64,000 bases of DNA, taken from the NCBI GenBank assembly GCA_021464415.1, contig CM038467.1:30125248-30189247 (forward strand), written 5' to 3'. The notes beneath the pieces are model-generated. The model had not been told where the DNA came from. It ran no database searches and saw only the letters and a program-made list of their open reading frames with translations. Every line of letters begins with the position of its first letter. Position 1 is the first letter of the stretch. This document shows positions 38,453-49,543 of this stretch, in pieces. Position numbers and translations under genes: made by a program. The stretch is from Lonicera japonica (lineage: Eukaryota > Streptophyta > Magnoliopsida > Dipsacales > Caprifoliaceae).

Positions 38453-40039
38453 ATGAAAGTAGAAGAATGGTTTGAATATGTAATTATTTTTCTTCAATCA
38501 GCCACAAAGTACCAAATTAGGTACTATAATTCGGCAATTCTGACAACAAGCTACCGAACATGATATACATCATACATAATTTGGTGAAAATTGACTGATA
38601 TCGAAATATCATATTAAATTCGGCAACTCGTGATCAAAGATATTATATGATTGAGTTAAGAAAAGTGACTATAAGGTGAATATGTTGTTTCTTGCGAAGA
38701 AGCTAATAGGATGAGATGGTACATAGGTATTGGGGAAGAATAAAAAATTCATTTAATGTTTTGGTTCGAGACTTTTTTACTTTTTAACTTATTCGTGCTC
38801 TCTTATAAACTTTCACTTAATTTTATACTAATCTAAACTTTATTTTAATTTCTTAGAGCAATTCAAACATTTTGTTAATTTTATTAAAAAAATAAAATAT
38901 GATGTGCATAATTAAAAACGCATTGGATTTATTAATTAAAGTGGTAGTAAATTTATTTGAAGTGTTAATTATCTTACTGTATATATTTCATATGGATATA
39001 TTTATTATTATTATTACTATTTTAATTGGGCTGACCAAAAACCGACAAAAATAGACAACTGTGACCGAAAAAAGAATTTTGGCCGTTTAAAACTGTGGTC
39101 CCCATTCAAAAGTATGGCACTTTTTGCAGTGACAACCTCATCCTCAATTTTAAATACATTAATTTTTTGAACTTAACCAACAAGATTGCAACTTGTAAAG
39201 TTGTTGAATCTTAAAATCATCCTTTGGAATTAACAAATTCAACCTTGAAGGTGAGTTGTAATTTTTCTCTTGATGTTTTAATTTTTACAATCTTAACTTG
39301 AAATACATTAAGTATTGGAATTTGAATTCTATTTTGGGTCAAAGTTAGCGAGACATATCAACCTCTATTAAATATTTTCGAATAGAGATAAATAATCTAA
39401 GAGTGATTTAGACTTTGTGATCCGTTTATTTTTTTATATTAGACGTTAGGTGTCAAAGTTTTGCATAATAAGTATTTGAGTGTCATTTTGAACGAAATCC
39501 GTTAATCAACATGATCAACCGTTAGCTCAGTTAATTTTTGACCCATTTTACCCATTAAAAAAATATATTGCTTTTACTTAGAGATAAAATGGATAAAAAA
39601 TAAATGAGTTAACGGTTGATCACGTTGACTAACATATTTTCTCCAAAATGACACTAAACACCTGTTATGCAAAACTTTGATAGCTTGCGTCTAATATACA
39701 AGAACAAACGGAACTTAAAGTCCAAATTACCCAAAAATTTATATTGCACCACTTAATGTACTTCATGTTTTAAACTAAAATATTGAGAGAAAAATTGTAA
39801 CTCATCCCAATTTTAAGGTTAAATTGGTCAATTCTCCTGACCTTTTATATCAAGGAAAAATTGAAATGGGAGCAGACTTTTTTTCCTTTTTCTTTTTCTT
39901 TTTCTTTTTTAGGAAGAATGAGAGCCCTCAAAAAGGAAAAGAAAAGGAAAAGATACCAGAGAAATCTCATATGTTTTTTTTACTCAAATTACCGTCTTTG
40001 ATAGGAACTAATAACTGTTACATCAATTCCTATTGCATT
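38453..40039. other. Gene-free AT-rich stretch
   Basis: 39420-39500 and 39650-39720 are roughly inverted copies of one another (TGTCAAAGTTTTGCATAATA versus its reverse complement), with a likely centre near 39560, so another fold-back element may occupy about 39410-39725. No gene is seen. Confidence 0.45.
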
Positions 40040-40052
40040 GATAGCAATGCAA

Positions 40053-40151
40053 TAATGTTTGGCCAACGGCAGTCATGAATCGCAAGCGAGGATTAGTCGA
40101 TGTGCGTTAAAGTTTGCTTGGGCACTCCGTAGGGAACCAAAAAAAAAAAAA
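40053..40151 (+). mobile_element. 5'-truncated SINE
   Basis: It carries the 3' part of the SINE seen at 23780 (GAGGATTAGTCGATGTGCG, then GCTTGGGCACTCCG, AACC and about 12 A). A perfect 13-bp duplication GATAGCAATGCAA (40040-40052 and 40152-40164) shows it inserted already truncated. Confidence 0.85.
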
Positions 40152-40225
40152 GATAGCAATGCAAGCTTCCAAAAAATCTTAGGTCCGTGGCCATTTTCCA
40201 ACACGTAACTTTACCGTTGAATTTA

Positions 40226-40448
40226 GGCGTGTTTGATTCGGGTATTAAAAAATGGGATGAGATTATTAATACCACTTTTTATAATACTTTGTTTGGTTCG
40301 CACAAATGTACTAGGATTACTAATACCGGGACTAACTTAATACCATTCTTTGTAGTATAATTTAATACCATGAGGGGTTGTATTGTTTATCCATGATTAA
40401 GAAAAATGAACCATATATTTTCAAAAATGCCATTACTACTACTACTAC

Positions 40449-40491
<43 letters not shown>

Positions 40492-40706
40492 AAAAATTAA
40501 AATATTTTTTTATTCCAAAATATAATCTCATATACGAGTTACATAACCAAATATAGTATTAACATTAGCATGAGATATCTCAATATTAATACTGCATGAA
40601 TCAAACAGAATATTAGTATTAAATTAATACCATGATTAATAGTCCAGTACTATTAATACTGTTATTATTAATTCCACTTACCCTAATATCTGAATCAAAT
40701 GAGGCC
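40226..40706. mobile_element. Tourist-like (PIF/Harbinger-type) MITE
   Basis: The inverted ends GGCGTGTTTGATTCGGGTA and GGCCTCATTTGATTCAGATA are flanked by TTA (40223-40225 and 40707-40709), the usual 3-bp target duplication of Tourist elements. It holds an (ATT)n tract at about 40449-40490. 481 bp, no ORF. Confidence 0.78.
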
Positions 40707-40735
40707 TTAGAATATTTTAATTTTATGGTTCAACT

Positions 40736-41213
40736 TAGGGGTGGCAAAAAAAATCAATCCGCCGGGTTACCGAATCGATCCGATCCGTTTGGAGCAATTT
40801 TGGGGCTGTTTTTTTAGACCAGTTCAGTTTCGGTTGCGGTTTTTTTTAAAAAAACCGCTCCGAACCGCCTCGAATATATATATATATATAAATAATATAT
40901 AGAAATACTATATTATATAAATAATATATATATATAATATATAAAAATATATATATTATTTTTGAAAAATGGATACTTAATTTGTTTAAAGTTTAATTGT
41001 GTGTCTAGATTTAATGTCTAAAATTTATTTTTAGCTTAAAATAATGGTTATTCGGGGCGGGACAGGGTGGTTCGGATTGGTTAACCGTAAATTGATTTGG
41101 ATCGGTTTCGGTTTAAAAAAAAATCCGTTGTAGTTTCAGTGCGGTTTCAATTCAGAATAAAAGAATGCAATTCGGTTTCGGGTTTAAGCGAAACCGCCCC
41201 GTTGCCATTCCTA
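40736..41213. mobile_element. hAT-type MITE
   Basis: The ends TAGGGGTGGCAAAAAAAATC and inverted TAGGAATGGCAACGGGGCGG are flanked by GTTCAACT (40728-40735) and ATTCAACT (41214-41221), 7 of 8 identical. Subterminal GGTTCGG/AACCGCC repeats and a TA-rich centre; 478 bp, no ORF. Confidence 0.78.
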
Positions 41214-42133
41214 ATTCAACTATCCGATTTTATCATCACTTACATCAAAAATAATTTCAAAATCATGGCCAATACAAAGCTAGACATAAAAACAAACTGG
41301 TGAGGAGTTGACCATATATTCTATACTTGTTAGTTGTTAAATGTAGGGCTAGTCCAAAAGTATCGCGAAGAAGGTCGCCTTAGGCCACCAGCGTTTTAAA
41401 TTTTTTAAGAGCCTCAAATTTTTATGTCCTTACATATATATATATATATAGTGTTATATATGAAATATAAAAATTCAACCCTTTATACGCACAAAAAAAA
41501 AATCTTAAATAGCAAAAGTTAACATTGATTATTACTTCAATTACTCAAATTATTATCCTAAAACATCAATAAAGTAGTGACATTAATGTCTTCTTCCCGA
41601 TTCACTATTCAAATCTCTTTTTTAACGAGGCAATCATCTCTTTAAAAAATTACATTTGTACTATTAATAGGACCCATTTTCAAATTTTGCCTTGAGCCTC
41701 TCAAACATGTAGATCGGTCTTTGTTATATTGTAGTTGAACTTTTAATCGTGTTCATTCTTGTTGTGGTATTAGTAGTTATGTATCCGGATATTATTTTAG
41801 TAATTGTAGAATCATGACTCATATACGAGTAATTGTATAATAGAAACATTGTTTTATATCAAATAAATCTATTCTTCATCAGGCTTTAAAGTGGAAAACT
41901 ACAATTTGTACTCTTCATGATATTTTTATTTAGGTAAAACCGTAATCAGTGGGCTAATTAACCATATGGTACCTTCAAGATTAATCCATCACCTTCACTT
42001 TTAATCTGATTTTGGACTTTCTGAAAAAGAAAAAACTAGTTGCTCTTTCTTTAGAATATATATATTTTTTATTTTTTTTCTACTTTTTGATAGAGCACTC
42101 ACATTCATATTAATATATATATATATATATATA

Positions 42134-42284
42134 TTCGGATTTTGCTCCAATGACACGCACACTACAATATTAATTTTATGAATGATCTGGATCTATCATT
42201 TCTTGTATATCCGAACTTTGCTCCAATGAAATGCGCGCTACAATATTAATTTTATGAATTATCTGAATCTATCATTATTCGTAT
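42134..42284. repeat. Tandem duplication, about 76-bp units
   Basis: Two adjoining units share TTTGCTCCAATGA, CTACAATATTAATTTTATGA and ATCTATCATT. (TA)n lies on both sides. The preceding 41222-42133 is AT-rich with no gene seen. Confidence 0.75.
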
Positions 42285-42321
42285 AAAATAATATATATAT
42301 ATATATATACACACAAAGCAT

Positions 42322-42460
42322 TTATGGCAAGGACCGGATCGTACGAACGGATCCTTTTACGATACTTTTACGTCATAAAAATACTTAGGAAGTTTTATGA
42401 TGTAAAAACGTTATAAAAGGAATCAATATGTACGATGAGATCCTTACCCGAAACTTTCCC
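42322..42460. mobile_element. Short fold-back MITE in (TA)n upstream of the repeat-protein gene
   Basis: The left arm (AAGGACCGGATCGTACGAAC, then CTTTTACGTCATAAAA) is inverted in the right arm (TTTTATGATGTAAAAACG, then GTACGATGAGATCCTT). (TA)n flanks both ends. It ends about 300 bp upstream of the ATG at 42758 and so lies in the promoter region. Confidence 0.7.
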
Positions 42461-42757
42461 TATATATATATTATTATTGTTTTTCATTTTGTTTAAAAAA
42501 ATTCTTTGTCTGGCTAAAGTGTTCCAACTCAATTTTGACAGATCATCATCATGTGATGATACATAATACTCTCTTTTCTTATGTCTGTGGTTTGTGGTTC
42601 TTTCTTTCACTTTTCTGTTTCAGCATTTTCCCTTTCTCTTATGTGGAATCTTCCCAACCATATCATTCCCTCTTTACTCTCTCTTTTCTCATTTTCTCAC
42701 TCTTTGATCATCAACCTTACACAAACAAACAACTCTTTTTAATCCATCAATCCATCC

Positions 42758-45700
42758 ATGGCTACTGAGACTGTAGTATCAAATCATCCTACTGAGGTAT
42801 CCTTAATCTTTTTTCCTTTTTTTTTGGCGCTTTCTGTTCTTGTTAAGATTCTTATGCTCAAAAGGTGTTTGATGATTTGCCTACAAAAATATCTTGTTAT
42901 GATGTAGTAGTATTTGAGCAAGACCCTCTTGTGATTTTAGTTTATATGTTTGCTTTTGAGTTGATGAAGCGTTTGATTATTTGCCTATAAGAATATCTTG
43001 TTATGATACTGGTAGTATTTGAGCAAGACCCTCTTGTGATTTTAGTTCATATGTTTGCTTTTGAGTTGAAGAAGTGTTTGATTATTTGCCTTCAAGAATA
43101 TCTTGTTACGATATTGGTAGTATTTGAGCAAGACCCTCTAGTGATTTTAGTTTATATGTTTGCTTTTGAGTTTTGAAAAGGTGTTTGATTATTTGCCTAC
43201 AAGAATATCTTGTTATGACGTTGGTAGTATTTGAGCAAGACCCATGTGTTTGCTTTTCAGTTCAAGTAAGTTAGTTTAGAGCTATGATTAAGGATTTGTT
43301 AATCAAGACCCACTTATGATATACTATATTTGTTATTAATCACCACAGATTAATGAACTTTTACGTCATGATTATAATTTATTAACTTGAGCAAAACCCA
43401 CTTAGGAAATTATCAAGAATTCAAGATTATTTTTTCTCTCAATAGTAGCTTGAAATTGTTGGATTATTAAGTCATGATTTTGGAGTTTTGAGCAGCACCC
43501 ACTAGAGAAGTTCAGGAGTTTGGATTTATTTATCTTGAAGAAGCTGAATATCTCTCTATCTTGAGGCATAGTTTTAGAGAATTGAATGGTACTTTAAGAT
43601 TTCTTCTTTCTTAATCAAAATAACATAAAAGAGGTTCTCAGAGTGAATTAAAATATTTTGGTGACACTAGATTTATACATGAAATTGTTAGTTACATTGT
43701 AAGTTGAAACAACAATAGATTACTCTCAGGAACTCTTGTTTTATGTTCTTACATCGGCTGGATTTGTTCTTCTATGTTCCATTTGTATATTTTTGCTTGG
43801 GAATATATTCAAAGGCAGATGGTATTGTGCCATAAGAGAAAAAGGATTGCTTATCATGCTTTATTATGGTCAAATGATTCTACATAGCTTCTTTCCTTTA
43901 CATCTTTCACTTTTAACGTTTCCAGTTCTCAGTTTTCCTTTCTTTCCTTTTTCATCTTTCGTTGATTCTGATCATTTTCACATTTACAGCAAGTAAAGGA
44001 GGAAGTGCATGAAGAATTGAAAACAGTTGAAAAAGAGTGTGTTACTCCAGCTAAGGTAAATGGAGAGAACAAGAAAACTGATGAAGAAGAGAAGCCGAAA
44101 GCTGAGGACTCTTCCGTTCCAGTAGTCCCTTTGGCTGAACCCGTGGAAAAAAGTGAGGATAAGGAAATCAAATCCCTTGTTATTGAAAAGGTAAAGAAAA
44201 GTGGGGAAGAAGAAGAAAAGCCAAAAGCAGAGGAGACGCCTTGTCCAGTAGTCCCTTTGGCTGAACCCGAGGAAAAGTTCGAGGAAAAGAAGCTTGAGTC
44301 TCCTGTAATTGAAGAGGTAAAAAAAAGTGAGGAAGAAGAAGAAAAGCCAAAAGCAGAAGAGGCGCCTTGTCCAGTTGTCCCTTTGGCCGAGCCCGAGGAA
44401 AAGGTCAAGGACAAGAAGCTTGAGTCTCCTATAATCGAAGAAATAAAGAAAACCGATGAAGAAGAAAAGCCTAACGCCAAGGACTTTCCGGTTCCAGTTG
44501 TCACTTCGGCTGAACCCGAGGAAAAGTGTGAGGATAGGGAAACTGAGGCCCCTGTAGTTGAAGAGGTAAAGAAAACTGAGGAAGAAGAAAAGCCAAAAGC
44601 CGAGGAATTGCCGAGTCCAGTATGTGAGGAAAAGGTTGAGGAAAAGAAATCTGAGCCTCCTGTAATTGAAGAAATAAAGAAGATTGATGAGGAAGTAAAG
44701 CCGAAAGAAGTACCTTTAGTTGAATCTGAAGAAAAAGTTGTGGATAAGCCACTCGAGGCTCCTGTAATTGAGGAAGTAAAGAAAGTTGATGAGAAAGAAA
44801 AAGAAAAGGAAAAGGCAGAGGGAACTCCAATTCTTCAAGTTTGTTTGGTTGAATCCGTGGAAAAGGTTGAAAAGGAGTTTGAGCCTGCTGTTCTCGAAGA
44901 GGGAAAGAAGGAAGAAAAGCCGGTTCAAGAAGTCCCTCCAGTTGTATGCGAAGAAAAGATGGAGGAAAAGAAAATTGAAACTCCTGTACTTGAAGAAGTG
45001 GTCGGGAAAATCGACGAGGAAGGAAAAGCAAAAGCTGAGGAATCACCAAGTCCGATAGTCCCTTTGGTTGAATCACAAGAAAAGACTGAAGAAAAGGAAA
45101 CTGAGCTTCCTGTTAAATGCCAAGTAGAACCAGTGACGGAAAAGGCTGAGGAAAAGCTAGCAGAGGAATCGGTGGTGGAATCTGTCAAGAAACAGACCAA
45201 TGAGGAGATAAAGATAGTTGATGTTCCCAAATCAATAGTGGAAGCTGTAGTAAAAGAAGAAATTGCACCAGCTGTTGTAAAGGAGGAAAAACTGGAGCCA
45301 GTTTCCGCGGTGACGGAAAAATCAAAAGAAGAATCTGAAATCACCGAAAAAATTGAGAAAGAATCCACAGTAATTGAGCCCAAGGAATGTTTGGAGGCGG
45401 AAATACCGCAAACTGAAGAAAAGAAGGAAGAGACTACTTCTAGAGATTTTGAACTGCTTGCCGAAAGTGGGAAAGAGGAAACAAAAATTGAAACTACACC
45501 TTGTGTTGAAGAACCGGTGGAAGGGACACCAAAGCCTGAGGCGGAAGTGAAAGTAGAGGAAACAGAAAAGGCGGAGGAAAATAAGTCAGAAAAGGAAAAT
45601 GGGAAAGAGGACATAAAATCTGAGGAGATTCCTTCAGTTGAAACCGCAGCTTGTGTCACTGAAGAACCAGTGGAAGAACCCAAGAAGCCTGAAGTGGAAG

Positions 45701-46080
45701 TGAAAGGAGAGGAAACTAAAAAGGCAGAGGAAACTAAATCCGAGAAGGAAAATGGGAAAGAGGAAATAAAAACTGAGACTATTCCTTCAGTTGAAACCAC
45801 AGCTTGTGCCACTGAAGAACGAGTAGAAAAGCCCAAGAAGCACGAGGCAGAAGTGAAAGGAGAAGAAACTAAAGAAACAGAGGAAAACAAATCCGAGAAG
45901 GAAAACACAGCTGAAACCGTTGTACAACCCGAGGCTCCTATTTCAACCAAGTCCAAACAATCAAACACCATTTTAGGAAAGGTGAAGCACACACTTGTGA
46001 AGGCCAAGAAAGCCATCATTGGAAAATCTCCAAACACCAAAACACCGCCTACCGAAACCAAAGGTGAAGTCAAAGCTTAA
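42758..46080 (+). CDS. Glu/Lys-rich repeat protein, possibly TUB8-like
   Basis: Two coding exons: 42758-42796 (MATETVVSNHPTE) and 43990-46080. The intron begins GTATCC and ends TTTACAG, and the frame is kept (GAG|CAA), giving 709 residues. The start is the first ATG after a pyrimidine-rich leader, with good context (ATCCATGGC). The protein is almost wholly Glu, Lys, Val and Pro, without signal peptide or membrane segment. Residues of about 35-330 form imperfect repeats of about 40 (EEKPKAEE.PCPVVPLAEPEEK, VIEEVKK). Further repeats of about 55 follow (EEPVE.PKKPE.EVK, KSEKENGKE). The last 45 residues change to a basic segment (ILGKVKHTLVKAKKAIIGK), which recalls plant stolon-tip TUB8-like proteins; that link is from memory and moderate. 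It is probably an intrinsically disordered cytosolic or membrane-associated protein. Biochemical role unknown. Long antisense frames are by-products of the GAR/AAR codon bias. Confidence 0.87.
42865..43260 (+). repeat. Four tandem units of about 105 bp inside the intron
   Basis: Units start at about 42865, 42969, 43074 and 43181 with GTGTTTGAT(T/G)ATTTGCC. Each contains AATATCTTGTTAYGA and GTATTTGAGCAAGACCC and ends TTTGCTTTTGAG, or TTTGCTTTTCAG in the last, shortened unit. The ends resemble 3' splice sites; only the last has a canonical CAG. Confidence 0.88.
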
Positions 46081-48350
46081 TAGTATGTTTTCTGGGTCGG
46101 AAAAAAAAAATGAAACATCGCGAGGGTTTTTAAAAAAAATTGTGATATCTTCATTTCTGTGTGTGATATTTCTTTTCGGTTGTTTGCTTTAATTTGGTTT
46201 GAGGTATTCTTTTCGGTTGTTTGTTTGTGTGATTGGCTTGGGGTGTTGATAGAAAGGTATACATAGTGATTTTCTAAATAATGTGAAAACTAGGAAGAAT
46301 TTTTTTTTTTTTCCTTTCTTCTTTTTGATTTCACCCTATTCATTTGAGTTGTATTTTATTTGTTTGTGGATTGGTATTGTATGATCAGTAGGCAAGAACT
46401 TTTGTGTACAGATCTATTATACAGCTGTGAATGTTATTGATAGATTGTGTTTGGTTCGTTGAAAACTCAGTGCGGTGGAAACTGTTTTCGTATTAAAGAT
46501 TTTCTCATTCAAATGATATGTCCGTGGCTTATTAGTTTGGAATCAGAATTGATGGAAATCAAATCCACTACTTTCTACTATACAGTTGATTTGCACCAAA
46601 ATGTAGAAAAAGTGATAAAAGCAGATCACAGTGTTCTTGCTAACATATTCAAAAACACCATACATTTTTCTAACAAACCGAGCAAATATTTATTCATGTA
46701 ATCAAACACTGCTTTTATTTGTCTTTACTCTTTGTTTTGTAATCCACTAGAAGAGAATTTTGTTAGCATTTCTTACTATCCAATGAAGTTTGAGCAGGCA
46801 AATCTCTTGTATTCTTTTGAGTTGTGTTTATTGTTTACACTTTTTATTCTTAGTACTCCATTGCTAGTCAAATATGTTATCGCCTAATCTTTTGAATAAT
46901 CGCACCATTTTTGGCAAAAGTATTTTTCCATTTTATATGCAGATGGCTCTTGAACATACTCGAAGTTCGTTGGAGGAAACTTTCAAATAATACACTGCAC
47001 CATTTGAAGATTAATCAGATTTTCTGCATTCTCCTATCTGAATCCGGCATTTTGTTGCCATTTCTCTTGCTTATAAAGTTGGATTCTCGGGCAATTTCAC
47101 ATTAGTGATTGTTCTGTTCTAGTGGGGAATCTGAAGGTGGAGGCATTACTGAACCACGTAAATCTTGGTCTTCTTTGTTTCCACTCTCTATACTAATATT
47201 CTCAGAATGCGTTAATCATCGAGTTTTGATCATATTCGCCGTTAAAATGCGTTTGTTTTGCTCTATTTAACACCACAACTAAGAATGTTAAAATTTGGTA
47301 ACAAGAGTCTTAGGAAACAATGAAATTGTGGTAAAAATTTGGACCGGACATCAATCTAGAGGAGAGTTAAAGAAATCTAAATCGTTAGTTTAAAAGCAGA
47401 TAAACTCTGATTTTGACTAATAGTTCTGCCTAAAGAAGTCATCGCTAGACTTGTCAAAATCTACAATAGTCCAAATTTACAACTGTACTACATAAGAGCT
47501 GGATCTGAAAACTTCTAGATATAGTTAGTTCACCTTATTGAAAAGAAATAAAATTACACGAATAAAGTCCCTTCCTAGAAAAAAGTTGCATGTGGAAGTA
47601 GATAACAATCCAGCCAGGATGGGCACCACAAACATGAAGGAGATACCCAATATTCCAAATGAAGACAGAAGATTAAGACAACACAAAATTATCACACCAC
47701 ATAGATATATTAACTTGAAAAAGTTTATTTATTCATTCAATTAAAAAGAGCAATAATGGACTCCACGGTCACAATTCAAAGGAGTAATGGTCAAAAGCAA
47801 ATCATATGCATTGTTTAGAAGTGGGGTTAAATCAACCGGTCACGAGTTATTTAAAGCCGTGTACGTAAATTAAAACGAGCAACACTTTTCTCATATATAA
47901 CAGCTTCTCGACCCCTTAAATTAATATAATCTAAAATATTTCGTCATCTGCACAAGTTATAAAAACTTTTATTATATCAAGGACCCTGAGAATTCAGTAT
48001 GCTTTTCAAGTGAATGGGCCGTGTTATTACGTCACCCATTCTGCACACCATCAAAACCGGCTCTAGATTAAATTCCAACACCGAGGTCCCTCCCCCTCTC
48101 TCATCCACACGGACACATGTTTTTACTACTACATAAAGGAAGCGAATGCAAATGAGATCTTTAGCCCTTTCTACTGCAGATAAAGCATCGAACAATCAGG
48201 CACGGAATTTGTAATAGCCAACACATTCGAGAAATCAACTGTATTGAAAACAAAGATCAGTGTAAACAAATCACATCAGAACACTCGGAATAATTGGCAA
48301 AACTAGCTGAAAATACTTTACAAGATAAAATCTTATGAACACACACTCCT
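46081..48350. other. Convergent intergenic region
   Basis: 46081-46440 is the probable 3' UTR of the repeat-protein gene (T-rich, with AATAAT near 46276). Beyond it are only short frames without recognisable products (46447-46701, 46911-47105, 47538-47744). The 3' end of the PIF3-type gene should lie near 48.3-48.5 kb, but I could not fix a poly(A) site. Confidence 0.5.
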
Positions 48351-48754
48351 CATCGAAGATGTGATGAACGATATTATTGTTTCATTTATTTCACAAAAAA
48401 TTGTTAACAAATAGTATCTGAAACACGCTGTGAAATACATTTTTGTTACAAATTCAACTGTGTTGACATGGCACCAGCGGTATGGATCGTGTTGGTAAAT
48501 TTACATGTGGAGGAGGGAAATATTCCGAGTCTCTTAGATTCAAAATATCAAAATCTGTGCAATCTGTGGATGTGTATAGTCTTCAAATTATAATCCAGAT
48601 GGATGGTTATTGTAAAGCTTTTACCTCGTCTTCTAATTCTAAGAACTCGTCATCTCAATTACCCGGTTGCATTTAGCGGTCACATTCGTAAATGAACAAG
48701 AGGTTCAATTTGACATGCAATAAGGATTCCACTTCTCGGGGTGTCAATCAGAAC
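48350..48754 (-). other. Probable terminal 3' UTR exon of the PIF3-type gene
   Basis: A T-rich tract followed by ATATGCAG (acceptor at 48755-48756, minus sense) pairs with the GTGAGT donor at 49531-49536, seven bases after the stop codon. The 782-bp UTR intron between them contains a hAT-type MITE. The lower end of this exon is a guess. Confidence 0.5.
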
Positions 48755-48993
48755 CTGCATATAAAATCATGCATTTGTTTAATTCTTGACATTTGCAACC
48801 AATTTTTTATGAACAATGTTACAAACCTATGTGGAACCCTTCCCTTGCAGACCAGTCATTAGGGGCAAGTTATGGGTTCGTAACAATAGTATATAAGCAG
48901 GCACCATGCTGGGTACGAAACCGGACGTAGTGTGGCTGAGCTAGAGCTTGGGTATAGGACAGGACGTAATGAGCCCAAGCAACAGCTTGGACC

Positions 48994-49295
48994 TAGGGAT
49001 CGCAATATGGCTCAACCCAGCAGGTTTGACCCAACCCTACTGGGTCATGTTTCAGGTGGGTCATTTTCAAATGGGGCGGGAATGGACTCTAAAATAAAAA
49101 CCCAGCCGTGTTTGAGTTTAGGTCGGGTTCGCATAAATTTAATCCCTTCATAATATCATCTAATTACAAAAGGTCAGGATGCGTTTGGACAAAACAAAAC
49201 CCGCATCAGGACAGGTTTAGGTTTAGATTGACCATATTTATAGGCATGTCGGGTTTGGCAAAATCCACCCCAAACCTGACCCATTGCCATCTGTA
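48994..49295. mobile_element. hAT-type MITE in the 3' UTR intron
   Basis: The ends TAGGGATCGCAATATGG and inverted TACAGATGGCAATGGGTC are flanked by CTTGGACC (48986-48993) and CTTGAACC (49296-49303), 7 of 8 identical. Subterminal ACCCAACCC / GGGTCAGG tracts; 302 bp. Confidence 0.72.
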
Positions 49296-49543
49296 CTTGA
49301 ACCGTTATTTGAGGAAGGGATGACCTATGGGCTGGATTAAAATGGCGAGCCAAGTCATTGAATATTGATAGATGTGTAGCCGCCAAAGTGGAAAGGACTA
49401 CCACTGAGCCAGTGTTGGTAGAGTGGGCCACTGTAGAGTGGGTAGTCGCAAGTTCTACCTGTGGGTTCGTTACAAACAAATATTCATATAAAAAAAGATA
49501 TAAGTTGAAGCCAGTTATATAAATTTATGGACTCACCAGATGC

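Noticed and set aside
44501..45076. 191-codon minus-strand frame (and a second at 43929-44504)
   Set aside because: Same compositional shadow of the Glu/Lys repeats.
44925..46073. 382-codon open frame antisense to the repeat-protein gene (Ser/Phe/Val-rich)
   Set aside because: It is the mirror of GAR/AAR/GTN-rich codons in the sense frame; stop codons are rare there by composition. It has no splice or start support and no family resemblance.
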